DNA from: Candidatus Gastranaerophilales bacterium
GTDB taxonomy: Bacteria > Cyanobacteriota > Vampirovibrionia > Gastranaerophilales > Gastranaerophilaceae
Reading direction: 5' to 3'
DNA length: 64,000 nucleotides
Assembly (NCBI GenBank): GCA_944325785.1
Contig: CALVBN010000002.1
Coordinates: 62,001-126,000 of the forward strand
Of this stretch, positions 1 to 6,649 are shown one piece after another. The position numbers and the translations under genes were made by a program. How positions within the stretch are numbered: position 1 is the first letter of the stretch; every line of letters starts with the position of its first letter. Under the pieces are notes generated by a model that saw only the letters and a list, made by a program, of their open reading frames with translations, was not told where the DNA came from and did no database searches.

Positions 1-386
1 TCAGACAAAAGCAGGTTATTAAACAAACACGGCTTAGACTAGCAAAATTCACAGTAAAAATTTTAGGGGTTTGTATGCACAAATGCTCAACACGAAGGTA
101 TTATTAATTTAGATACATTTCATTGTAACGATACATACAAAAAGGATTGTAAGAGATTGTCTTATATATTCCAAACTGCTATTAATGAGGTTCTAGTGGA
201 ATTCTTAAAGAGTTTTACTATTTCTAGGGAACTACTTGATTCAATTAAGAGCTTCATTAAGGTACTGTCGATTTGGCATACCTAAATTGTCCCCCTACCT
301 ACAAACTTTTTCAATTGCTAAAGGTTCTTATCAGTTGAAATTTTTTAATTACCCACAGATTACCCACAAGGATTTTTTCATTAAAA
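1..386. other. End of an off-window element; no intact gene
   Basis: No convincing gene lies here. One frame stays open for 72 codons (67-285, plus strand, ending in TAA) with coding-like composition but no start codon, so it may be the tail of a decayed gene. At 348-368 the 10-mer ATTACCCACA occurs twice with an 11-bp period, like integrase arm sites, just inside the tRNA-like scar at 412. I infer that this stretch is the right end of an integrated element lying mostly to the left of the window. Confidence 0.4.
348..368 (+). repeat. Direct-repeat pair, candidate integrase arm sites
   Basis: ATTACCCACA at 348-357 and again at 359-368, one base apart, giving an 11-bp helical period. The position, about 45 bp from a tRNA 3'-end copy, parallels the TTGTAGTA pairs at both ends of the tRNA-Arg element at 22-34 kb. 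The integrase-binding role is inferred. Confidence 0.5.
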
Positions 387-445
387 AAGAGGGTCTTAAA
401 CCCTCTTAAAATGGCGGAACTGACGCTTCTAGGTTCGAACTGTTA
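387..445 (-). repeat. tRNA 3'-end scar a with terminator hairpin
   Basis: The hairpin AAGAGGG...CCCTCTT (387-407) is followed at 412 by TGGCGG and a degenerate T-arm with a TTCGAAC loop. Read on the minus strand this is a tRNA 3' end plus CCA followed by a terminator. It resembles scar c near 2242 over about 75 bp, including the downstream flank, so the two probably bound related elements. Confidence 0.6.
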
Positions 446-485
446 GTTCGAATGTATACAAATAATCTATCCCTCTATAGTAAAT

Positions 486-782
486 TTAAGCAACTTGAAC
501 AGTATATCCAAGTTCTTTAATGATTTTTAAGGCTGTTGATAATTGAGGTTGTTGTTCTCCGCTAAAAATAGCATAAAGATTACTTCTTGATATCCCAGTT
601 TTTTTAGATATTCCTAAAATAGAATCTTTAGCCCTTACAGCATATTCTAAAGCTTTTACAAAAGCATTCAAGTCATTATCTTGTAAAAACTCTTGAAAAC
701 CGATATTAATCCATTCTTTAATATCGTCATCTGTTTTTAAATCATCTAATATGTATTTATTGAAAGATTTTGATTTAGTCAT
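486..782 (-). CDS. HigA-like HTH antitoxin
   Basis: This 98-residue protein has a C-terminal helix-turn-helix (about residues 55-95, with the GISKKTGISRSNLYAIF stretch) typical of the addiction-module antidote family. It is expected to bind and neutralise the upstream toxin and, with it, repress the operon. It is the second gene of a toxin-first (HigBA-order) operon and overlaps the toxin by 8 nt, which suggests translational coupling. No separate promoter was seen. The neighbouring tRNA-end scars suggest it arrived as cargo of an integrated element. Confidence 0.85.
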   Translation of the reverse strand: MTKSKSFNKYILDDLKTDDDIKEWINIGFQEFLQDNDLNAFVKALEYAVRAKDSILGISKKTGISRSNLYAIFSGEQQPQLSTALKIIKELGYTVQVA

Positions 783-1101
783 TTTTTATTCTCCATTGTT
801 CAAGAAGTTCGTTTGCTTTTTCGATATCTTTAGATTGTTTAGATTTATCACTACCATTTATTAACAAAATTATTTTATTATTTTCTTCTGTATAATAAAC
901 TCTATAACCTTTTCCAAAGTTAAATCGTAATTCTGAAATATTATCATTTAATTTTTTGAAATCTCCAAAATTACCATCTTCGATTCTTAGTATTCTTTGA
1001 TTTATACGTTTTCTTGTAATGCTGTCTAAAGAATTTAACCATTCAATTATCGGAGCCTTACCATTTGGCAAAATCAGATATTCGATTTCATAGTTATTCA
1101 T
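775..1101 (-). CDS. HigB/RelE-superfamily toxin (Gp49-like)
   Basis: The protein has 108 residues when started at the ATG at 1101; a longer frame to 1128 would begin inside the promoter. The ELRFNFGKGYRVYYTEENN segment and the C-terminal lysine-rich helix match Gp49/HigB-type killer proteins of the RelE fold. The family cleaves mRNA, usually on the ribosome. There is no Shine-Dalgarno, and the -10 box ends 6 nt before the ATG, so the mRNA may be leaderless. The antitoxin follows with an 8-nt overlap. Confidence 0.85.
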   Translation of the reverse strand: MNNYEIEYLILPNGKAPIIEWLNSLDSITRKRINQRILRIEDGNFGDFKKLNDNISELRFNFGKGYRVYYTEENNKIILLINGSDKSKQSKDIEKANELLEQWRIKND

Positions 1102-1107
1102 AACTAT

Positions 1108-1136
1108 ATTGTACTGTATACAGTACATGTTGTCAA
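1108..1136 (-). promoter_or_regulatory. Toxin-antitoxin promoter and palindromic operator
   Basis: On the minus strand there is a consensus -35 TTGACA (1131-1136), a 17-bp spacer and -10 TACAAT (1108-1113). A perfect 18-bp palindrome, TGTACTGTATACAGTACA (1110-1127), covers the spacer and most of the -10. This is the expected layout for autorepression by the antitoxin or the toxin-antitoxin complex. The start codon is 6 nt after the -10. Confidence 0.85.
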
Positions 1137-1216
1137 TAGAAGGTAGTTTTGTTGTACAAATATTAACTTTTGTAAACTCGAATTTCGTTAGTCTGAAATT
1201 CAGTTAGAATGCCTAA

Positions 1217-1250
1217 TAGGATAGGATAGGATGGATAGGATAGGATAGGA
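1217..1250 (+). repeat. TAGGA pentamer tandem repeat
   Basis: Seven consecutive units, six of TAGGA and one shortened to TGGA, fill 34 bp about 70 bp upstream of the gene at 1321. The array is non-coding as far as I can see. Short arrays of this kind change length by slippage, so they can alter promoter spacing. Confidence 0.9.
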
Positions 1251-1320
1251 GCAATTTTCGTTTCTTCAAAAACTTTATAGAAGTATACACGAGATTTACT
1301 AAAAGGAAAAAGGAGAAAAT

Positions 1321-1869
1321 ATGAGTAATTCAGAATGGCTATCTACAAGAATGACACAAATTGCAGCATTATCAGAATTTGATGGTGGCGGAAAAGACAA
1401 AACTAAAATTGATTCAAATGCGGAGTTTGCCTGTCTATCAAGACTTCTTGCAAATTGTACAGAAGAAAATGATAAAAAGCTTGTTAGTGAAAAAATGTAT
1501 GATTATTTAAACAGTTCTAAAAAAGAACATTTTGAATGGGATGACGGCACTTCTTATGATGAAATTATTGATAGTACCGGAAATAGAATGTATATTGGCT
1601 ATGATACAAAAGGTGATATTAGCAATATAGGTACAACTTATAAAGATAAGAACGGCGTAGAGCATTCAACTAAAGAACCTTTAGCAGTACCAGAAGAACC
1701 ATCTTCAGAAAAAGAAGTAGCAAAAGCTCAAAATGTTGAAAAAGAACCAAAGAAAGATGAAAAAGGGTTTATTGGAAAATATTTTGATAACGTTAAACAA
1801 TTCTATTCAGACTTACATAACAAAGGAATAAAGGAAGCTTATACAGATTATTGGGGTAAACTTTTCTAG
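1321..1869 (+). CDS. Hypothetical acidic protein, element cargo
   Basis: This 182-residue protein is not recognised. The start is fixed by an AAGGAG-type site 6-8 nt upstream of the ATG. It has a Ser/Thr-rich N-terminal part, a central beta-type stretch (about 75-115) and a low-complexity Glu/Lys/Pro linker (about 120-150). It ends in an aromatic helix-like tail. No signal peptide or membrane segment is visible. It stands alone between the toxin-antitoxin pair and a terminator, inside the zone of tRNA-derived scars, so horizontal cargo is likely. Confidence 0.6.
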   Translation: MSNSEWLSTRMTQIAALSEFDGGGKDKTKIDSNAEFACLSRLLANCTEENDKKLVSEKMYDYLNSSKKEHFEWDDGTSYDEIIDSTGNRMYIGYDTKGDISNIGTTYKDKNGVEHSTKEPLAVPEEPSSEKEVAKAQNVEKEPKKDEKGFIGKYFDNVKQFYSDLHNKGIKEAYTDYWGKLF

Positions 1870-1910
1870 ATAATTATATATAATTTTGTACAAATGATTT
1901 CATTAAATGA

Positions 1911-1936
1911 AAAGAGTCCATTATGGACTCTTTTTA
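1911..1936 (+). terminator. Rho-independent terminator
   Basis: Perfect 10-bp stem (AAAGAGTCCA / TGGACTCTTT) with a 3-nt loop and a T run, downstream of the 1321-1869 gene. Confidence 0.85.
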
Positions 1937-1996
1937 AATGGTTGAAATCCAAGACAGGCGAGAACGCAGTGAGAGCCGAGGAGTGAATATACAAAA

Positions 1997-2040
1997 AAAG
2001 ACACCTTTAGGTGTCTTTAAAATGGCGGGAACGACGAGGC
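1997..2040 (-). repeat. tRNA-Asp 3'-end scar b with terminator hairpin
   Basis: The hairpin AAAGACACC TTTA GGTGTCTTT (1997-2018) is followed by TGGCGGGAACGACGAGGC (2023-2040). Those 18 bases are identical to the CCA, acceptor and T-stem 3' end of the intact tRNA-Asp at 2837. The match stops abruptly at 2041, as at a recombination boundary. Confidence 0.75.
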
Positions 2041-2203
2041 CGTCTTGGATTGTTCACGATGAACGGCAATTCCAGATTTTGACATCGAGATTTCATCTCT
2101 TGTCATAACTGCTCCAGCCTCCGCTCACAATCCGCTCGAACTCGGGCAGGTTTAAAACAACCTGCTGCGAGTTCTCACCTCTTTATTCCACAGCAAAAGA
2201 ACA
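2041..2203. other. Non-coding spacer with a large imperfect hairpin
   Basis: No gene is supported in this 163-bp unit between scars b and c. At 2138-2174 a 14-bp, once-interrupted stem (GAACTCG/CGAGTTC and GCAGGTT/AACCTGC) encloses a 6-nt loop. A 10-bp inverted repeat, AATCCAAGAC at 1948 and GTCTTGGATT at 2042, spans scar b. Confidence 0.5.
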
Positions 2204-2290
2204 AAAAAATAAGCCCGACAAGCGGACTTATTTTTTGTTAATGGCGGGGTTGACGTTGCAAGGTTCGAACTCTTAGTTCAGAACTTTGTA
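2204..2290 (-). repeat. tRNA 3'-end scar c with terminator hairpin
   Basis: The hairpin AATAAGCCCG/CGGACTTATT with A and T tracts (2204-2236) is followed at 2242 by TGGCGGGG and a T-arm-like TTCGAAC. It matches scar a in arrangement and over the flank up to about 2320. Read on the minus strand it is a degenerate tRNA end with CCA. Confidence 0.6.
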
Positions 2291-2372
2291 AGTAATCTTA
2301 CCCGATATAATAAATTTGAACATATTTTAAAACTTAAAATTGGTTAGAATTTTCAAAAACAATATTTTAAAA

Positions 2373-2573
2373 TTAATCTTCAATATCTTTAGAAAATATC
2401 CAATAAATTAATCCAATAAATGGGCAAATAAACACACCAAATTTTGTTTTATCCATAACTCTTGGCAATAAATGAGAACTTTCTTCCTGAGTACCTATTA
2501 AAGAATATAAAACAATTGAAGCTATTATACCAAGAATAGTATATATAATAAGTTTTTGTGTAGATTTCTTCAT
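2373..2573 (-). CDS. Small two-helix membrane protein
   Basis: This 66-residue protein has two hydrophobic segments (about 8-26 and 46-60) separated by a short polar loop. Its function is unknown. There is no Shine-Dalgarno. Instead a -10 box TATAAT (2580-2585) lies 6 nt before the ATG, with TTGTTA (2604-2609) 18 bp further upstream, so it is probably expressed as a leaderless mRNA. It is the only gene between scars c and d. The promoter fit and hydrophobic pattern make it more likely real than chance. Confidence 0.55.
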   Translation of the reverse strand: MKKSTQKLIIYTILGIIASIVLYSLIGTQEESSHLLPRVMDKTKFGVFICPFIGLIYWIFSKDIED

Positions 2574-2579
2574 AAATCT

Positions 2580-2609
2580 ATTATAACATATTATTCAATA
2601 TATTAACAA
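2580..2609 (-). promoter_or_regulatory. Promoter of the small membrane protein gene
   Basis: -35 TTGTTA (2604-2609), 18-bp spacer, -10 TATAAT (2580-2585). The predicted start point falls on or next to the ATG at 2573. Confidence 0.65.
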
Positions 2610-2616
2610 AATATAA

Positions 2617-2666
2617 AAAAAGAACCCATAAAGAGTTCTCTTATAATGGCGGGACCGACGAGGCTC
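2617..2666 (-). repeat. tRNA-Asp 3'-end scar d with terminator hairpin
   Basis: The hairpin AAGAAC/GTTCTCTT (2619-2641) is followed by TGGCGGGACCGACGAGGCTC (2647-2666), which differs at one base from the intact tRNA-Asp 3' end. Identity ends at 2666. Confidence 0.75.
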
Positions 2667-2688
2667 ACTGTGTCTGTTTGCGTTGCAG

Positions 2689-2715
2689 AAAAAGGTGACT
2701 AAATGTCACCTTTTT
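2689..2715. terminator. Bidirectional terminator hairpin
   Basis: Perfect 11-bp stem AAAAAGGTGAC/GTCACCTTTTT with a 5-nt loop; A and T tracts serve both strands. It lies between scar d and the tRNA-Asp gene. Confidence 0.75.
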
Positions 2716-2761
2716 CGTGTTATACTCTTCAATTTATTTATCCACACTTTGAGCAAATAGA

Positions 2762-2787
2762 GGGAGCGACCGTAGGTCGCGAGTTCG
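2762..2787 (+). pseudogene. Collapsed, inverted tRNA-Asp relic
   Basis: GGGAGCG (2762-2768), the acceptor 5' strand, is joined through ACCGT to AGGTCGCGAGTTCG (2774-2787), the variable loop and T-arm of tRNA-Asp. The D-arm and anticodon arm are deleted. It faces the intact minus-strand gene, so its 14-bp T-arm segment forms an inverted repeat with 2856-2869. A DnaA-box match TTATCCACA lies at 2738-2746. Confidence 0.65.
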
Positions 2788-2803
2788 TCAAATACGCAAA
2801 AAA

Positions 2804-2834
2804 AAAGAAGTCTTATTTTTAAGACTTCTTTTTT
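2804..2834 (-). terminator. Terminator of tRNA-Asp
   Basis: Stem AAGAAGTCTTA/TAAGACTTCTT with a 4-nt T loop and flanking A/T tracts, 3 nt downstream of the tRNA CCA on the minus strand. Confidence 0.85.
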
Positions 2835-2836
2835 AA

Positions 2837-2914
2837 TGGCGGGAACGACGAGGCTCGAACTCGCGACCTCATGCGTGACAGGCATGCGCTCTAACCAAAC
2901 TGAGCTACGCTCCC
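2837..2914 (-). tRNA. tRNA-Asp(GTC)
   Basis: All four stems fold. The acceptor is GGGAGCG/CGTTCCC with one G-U pair. The anticodon stem is CATGC/GCATG with loop CTGTCAC, giving anticodon GTC. The T-stem is GCGAG/CTCGT with a G-T pair. CCA is encoded after discriminator G. A TTGAAA...TTAAAT promoter-like pair lies just upstream. The 3' end is the integration target implied by the scars to its left. Confidence 0.95.
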
Positions 2915-3033
2915 ATATTTAATTATCAGTTGTTTACTCTTTCAAGCAACATATTCTATATTACTTGCTGATTTTTTTTTTGCAAGCACTTATTTTTTTA
3001 TTATTTGTGATATTATTCCTATATGAGGTTTTT

Positions 3034-3828
3034 ATGATTGAAAATTGGAAAATTCCCCTTCTGATGACGCTTCTTGCAGGTTTTGCGACTGTTATCGGCG
3101 GGTTTATAACTTTTTTGGTTAACAAAAATAATATGAAAATCCTATCTCTTGGATTAGGATTTTCTGCAGGTGTTATGATTTTTGTTTCATTTACAGAAAT
3201 TCTATCGACCGCGGAAGGACTTTTAAAAGAATACTATCCCGTAGATTACCACTGGATTATGTTCGGAGGTTTTATTGCCGGAGTTATTATATCAAAGCTT
3301 ATTGATACTTTTATTCCGGATCACGTTGAAGGAGATTTGCTCGAAGGGAATGAAAACCCCAATAGAACACACAGAATTAAACGCGCCGGTTTGCTAACGG
3401 CAGTTGCAATCGCCGTGCATAACTTTCCAGAGGGTTTAGGAACTTTCCTTGTATCTTCTCAAGACATTGCAATAGGGATTACGGTTGCCTTAGCTATAGC
3501 TCTTCATAATATTCCGGAAGGAATCGCTGTTGCGCTCCCTATTTACCATGCTACCGGCAAAAAAAGAATGGCAATATGGTATTCTTTCTGGACTGGGATG
3601 ACAGAGCCAATAGGCGCACTTATCGGACTTGCGCTTTTACACTGGTTCCTGCCTCAAGTTTTTGTCGGCTTCTTTATGGCTGCGGTTGTCGGAATTATGA
3701 TATATATTTCTTTTGATACACTGCTTCCGCTCTCACACGAGTATGGCGACTGGCACTATGCGATTACGGGAATTATGTCCGGAATTATAGTCATCTGGGC
3801 GAGTCTGCTCTTCCTAAACGGGTACTAA
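3034..3828 (+). CDS. ZIP-family divalent metal transporter (ZupT-like)
   Basis: This 264-residue inner-membrane protein has about eight transmembrane segments. The signature HNFPEG and HNIPEG motifs, on paired helices, form the metal site of ZIP permeases, and EPIGALIG follows. Family members import Zn(II) and other divalent cations. I chose the ATG at 3034 because a GAGG site precedes it by 6 nt; an open frame extends to a TTG at 2965 without a ribosome site. A histidine-poor acidic loop lies between helices 3 and 4. It is monocistronic. Confidence 0.9.
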   Translation: MIENWKIPLLMTLLAGFATVIGGFITFLVNKNNMKILSLGLGFSAGVMIFVSFTEILSTAEGLLKEYYPVDYHWIMFGGFIAGVIISKLIDTFIPDHVEGDLLEGNENPNRTHRIKRAGLLTAVAIAVHNFPEGLGTFLVSSQDIAIGITVALAIALHNIPEGIAVALPIYHATGKKRMAIWYSFWTGMTEPIGALIGLALLHWFLPQVFVGFFMAAVVGIMIYISFDTLLPLSHEYGDWHYAITGIMSGIIVIWASLLFLNGY

Positions 3829-3836
3829 TCCTGTTA

Positions 3837-5246
3837 TCAGCATATATTTGGAATAAAACCGTCTGTATGATTATCGCGCCCGCCAATATTAATTAACTTA
3901 AGCTTATCTAACATAGCATCATATTCTTTTAGTTCCGATTCACTGATTTCTTTTCCCACAGGGTATGCTTGGTGATATTTTTCAGCAAATTTTATACGTC
4001 CCTTACCCTGCTTTATCAAGGATTGCATCTCTATTAAACAATTTTCTTTATCAAAATTCTGCATTGTAAAACCGGGATGGGCAAACCCTAAAAATGCACC
4101 CTCCTCTCGTGCATATTTAACTAAATCGCTCATTTGAATTTCATAGTCTGATTTAACAACGGTTTCACCGAGTTTTTTAGGAAAAATCTTTTCAAGAAGC
4201 ATCGGTTTTAAATTCTCATCAAACATACGGCTTTTTGTTTGAATATTTTTACGTTTAATATACTCATCCAGTTCATAAGGAGTCATCGGTTTATGTTCCT
4301 GCTTCAGCTCTTTTATGAGTGTTTCATACAAAATATCCGGGTTTTGATTTTGTTCTTTTGCCATTTGAACAGCTCTGGACTTTGTATGTATATAATTCCA
4401 AATCCGCCAGTGCTGGTTTAGAAAACAATACTCCCGATTAGGGCGCGTAAAAAATTTATTGTATTCTAATACTGAAAAATCATCAGTATGATAATAACGA
4501 CAAGCTTCGTTAACCGCATCTGCAACTTGTCTTCTTCTTGAACTATAGATTCTTTCAAAGAAATCCTTTGTTGTTTTAGAAAAAGGATTTATGTTATAAA
4601 CGAGCATTTCCGGCATTTGTACATCACTGTGAAATTTATTAAACCTTACGCTGTTTTTCTGGCAAGGCAAAACAAAACTGACTTCTGATGCCGGTACAAA
4701 TTTTACATTCTTAAATTTTTCCGGATTTTTTGCAATAATTTTTAAAGCTTCTTTTACCCCCTCAATACCGTCGTGGTCAGAAATTGCAAATATAATTTTT
4801 TTACCGTTTAGTTTGTTCAATCTATTCCCGTATTCAGAGGCTTGATTCAACAGCTTTTCAACACTTATCTGCCCGTCCGAATGATTTGTATGCGAGTGCA
4901 AATCCGCTAAAAAGATTCCGTCTTTAATATTTTTTGCAGAAGCTTTATAATTTTGCTCTGAAAGTTTTGACAGCTCTTTTATCATTTCTGTTTTTGACAT
5001 AATTGATTTTAAATGTTTTACACTAATTTTTTCCCCGAGTTCTTTAGTTAAATCTTTTGCAAGTTTTACTCTATAGCTGTTTGCATAGTTTCTATAGGCA
5101 AGCAATGATATTCCGCCAATAGCCGCAACAGAGGTTTCCGCAAGATATAGTTTATTCATTGGCGGATTTGTTTCCGATAGTTTCTTTTTTTGTTTGAAAC
5201 TTGCGGTATCTAAAGGATTTAATCTGAACGCTTGAATTGTATTCAT
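3837..5246 (-). CDS. PHP-domain metal-dependent phosphoesterase
   Basis: This 469-residue protein has a hydrophobic segment (about 36-51) before the PHP domain. The metal-binding motifs visible are LHSHTNHSDG (about 116-125), ISDHDG (about 156), ASEVS, FAHPGF and GRDNHTDG. PHP proteins hydrolyse phosphate esters; the substrate here is unknown. The central region (about 230-370) is unlike minimal PHP domains. The N-terminus (IQAFRLNPLDTASFKQ) fits the FxG-like motif seen in several proteins here. It is the second gene of an operon, 13 bp after its partner. Confidence 0.8.
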   Translation of the reverse strand: MNTIQAFRLNPLDTASFKQKKKLSETNPPMNKLYLAETSVAAIGGISLLAYRNYANSYRVKLAKDLTKELGEKISVKHLKSIMSKTEMIKELSKLSEQNYKASAKNIKDGIFLADLHSHTNHSDGQISVEKLLNQASEYGNRLNKLNGKKIIFAISDHDGIEGVKEALKIIAKNPEKFKNVKFVPASEVSFVLPCQKNSVRFNKFHSDVQMPEMLVYNINPFSKTTKDFFERIYSSRRRQVADAVNEACRYYHTDDFSVLEYNKFFTRPNREYCFLNQHWRIWNYIHTKSRAVQMAKEQNQNPDILYETLIKELKQEHKPMTPYELDEYIKRKNIQTKSRMFDENLKPMLLEKIFPKKLGETVVKSDYEIQMSDLVKYAREEGAFLGFAHPGFTMQNFDKENCLIEMQSLIKQGKGRIKFAEKYHQAYPVGKEISESELKEYDAMLDKLKLINIGGRDNHTDGFIPNIC

Positions 5247-5259
5247 ATCAAACCTTCTG

Positions 5260-6501
5260 TTATCTTAGGCTTTGCAACAGTTTTTCATAACGATTTGCAA
5301 TATCATCATCATTTTTAAAATATTTGGAGAAACGGCTGCTCTGGTCATCGGTACAATATTTGATAACATCTTTGATTAAATCATATTTTGTATCCGTTGA
5401 CATAGAATAAAAATCGGATTCAAGCGCCATACGGCTACGAAGTTTTGATTTCATATATCCACCGTTAATTTTATTCAGCCAGGCTTCCACTTGAGTAACG
5501 TTTGAGTTCTTGACAAATGGAGAAATTTTTATTGCAGTGAATATTGAATCATTTTTCAAAGAAGGGTTTCTGACTAAATTTGCCTTGACCATCTCTATAA
5601 AAAATGCAAAATTTTTGACATCTTCTCTTTCTTTAGCTGTGCTGATTTTTTGAGCAATTTTTCGATTGAATTCACCCGCCTCATACGGATCAGTCGATAA
5701 GGCTATTTTTTGCGCCTGCTTTGCCTGCTTTTTCAATAATTTTATTGCAGTCAAAGCAATTCCCCAAGGACCTAAAAATGACGCCAGAAGCGAACCGCTG
5801 ATATTATTTCTGATATTTTGAGATGTTGTTTCTTCCTGTACCTTGCGGGCTGTTTCATCTAAGCCGGAAAGCATATTTTTGACTTGTGATTTTGTATAAA
5901 CGCTTGGGAATGTATCCGGATGATTTAAGCTTACTATTCTCTGGTCTAATTCATCCCACAACCTGCCTTTAAAATTATTTACAATATTTTCCTCTTGTTT
6001 TGCGGAATTATATTCGTTTCCTGCAAGAATTATATAGCCCTTGTCTAAATCGCTTCCGGGAAAAGCTTTTCTCAGCCCGAGCGAGCAGGTCGGATCATAA
6101 CCGCTGTCAATAATATCATACCCGCTTGTCAAATTTCTGCTGTTTAAATCCCGCGCAATCCTATTAATACAGTTTTTAAATGTTGAATCAATTTTATCAC
6201 TGACAGTTCTTAGATTAGGGAAACCGGTAAATGAGCAAAATTTTTCTATAAAGCCTGTTTTATCGGAATATGAGTTTAATTTATCCAGAAAAGAATAATT
6301 ATCAGCCCTTATAGACTTATCATACCAGCTGTTTTGATGAGCATCTAAATATTTTGCATACCTTAATTTTTCCCAAATATTCAATGCATCCTGATAATTT
6401 TTTACATTCATTCCGTAAATTCTTTGCGGTGTACCCCTAAAATTAATACAGTTTTGCCCGTTTTTGACAGAGAAATCACACACTCGGCATTGGATTTTCA
6501 T
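5260..6501 (-). CDS. Hypothetical protein with N-terminal INFRG motif
   Basis: This 413-residue protein is not recognised. The ATG at 6501 is preferred because AAGGG lies 8 nt upstream; the frame extends to a GTG at 6510. The N-terminus has Cys at positions 5, 8 and 18 and an INFRG motif. Most of it is predicted helical, with a short hydrophobic stretch (about 235-255). It is co-transcribed with the PHP gene downstream. Nothing indicates catalysis. Confidence 0.7.
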   Translation of the reverse strand: MKIQCRVCDFSVKNGQNCINFRGTPQRIYGMNVKNYQDALNIWEKLRYAKYLDAHQNSWYDKSIRADNYSFLDKLNSYSDKTGFIEKFCSFTGFPNLRTVSDKIDSTFKNCINRIARDLNSRNLTSGYDIIDSGYDPTCSLGLRKAFPGSDLDKGYIILAGNEYNSAKQEENIVNNFKGRLWDELDQRIVSLNHPDTFPSVYTKSQVKNMLSGLDETARKVQEETTSQNIRNNISGSLLASFLGPWGIALTAIKLLKKQAKQAQKIALSTDPYEAGEFNRKIAQKISTAKEREDVKNFAFFIEMVKANLVRNPSLKNDSIFTAIKISPFVKNSNVTQVEAWLNKINGGYMKSKLRSRMALESDFYSMSTDTKYDLIKDVIKYCTDDQSSRFSKYFKNDDDIANRYEKLLQSLR

Positions 6502-6536
6502 AACACACACCCTTAATTTATTTTCTCTATAAATTG

Positions 6537-6566
6537 ATTTTATCTCCTTTTATCCCTTTTTGTCAA
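6537..6566 (-). promoter_or_regulatory. Promoter of the 6501-3837 operon
   Basis: TTGACA (6561-6566), 18-bp spacer, TAAAAT (6537-6542) on the minus strand, about 35 nt upstream of the start codon. Confidence 0.6.
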
Positions 6567-6649
6567 CATTTTAGCCAAATTTTAAATATCTGTATTTTTA
6601 TTCTGTTTAAGGTATAATTTATGTAAAGAGAAAGGAAAGGAAGCTTTTT

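Noticed and set aside
67-285. Gene of 72 codons on the plus strand
   Set aside because: The frame is open and coding-like but lacks a start codon and ribosome site; it may be a remnant only.
1217-1250. CRISPR array or start of one
   Set aside because: The units are 5 bp without spacers. No repeat-spacer structure or cas gene was found anywhere in the window.
2738-2746. Replication origin at the DnaA box TTATCCACA
   Set aside because: Only one good box, no cluster, no dnaA or dnaN nearby and no AT-rich unwinding element next to it.
2965-3033. Longer ZIP transporter from the TTG at 2965
   Set aside because: It would add a second hydrophobic N-terminus without a ribosome site, whereas the ATG at 3034 has GAGG at good spacing and gives the usual length.
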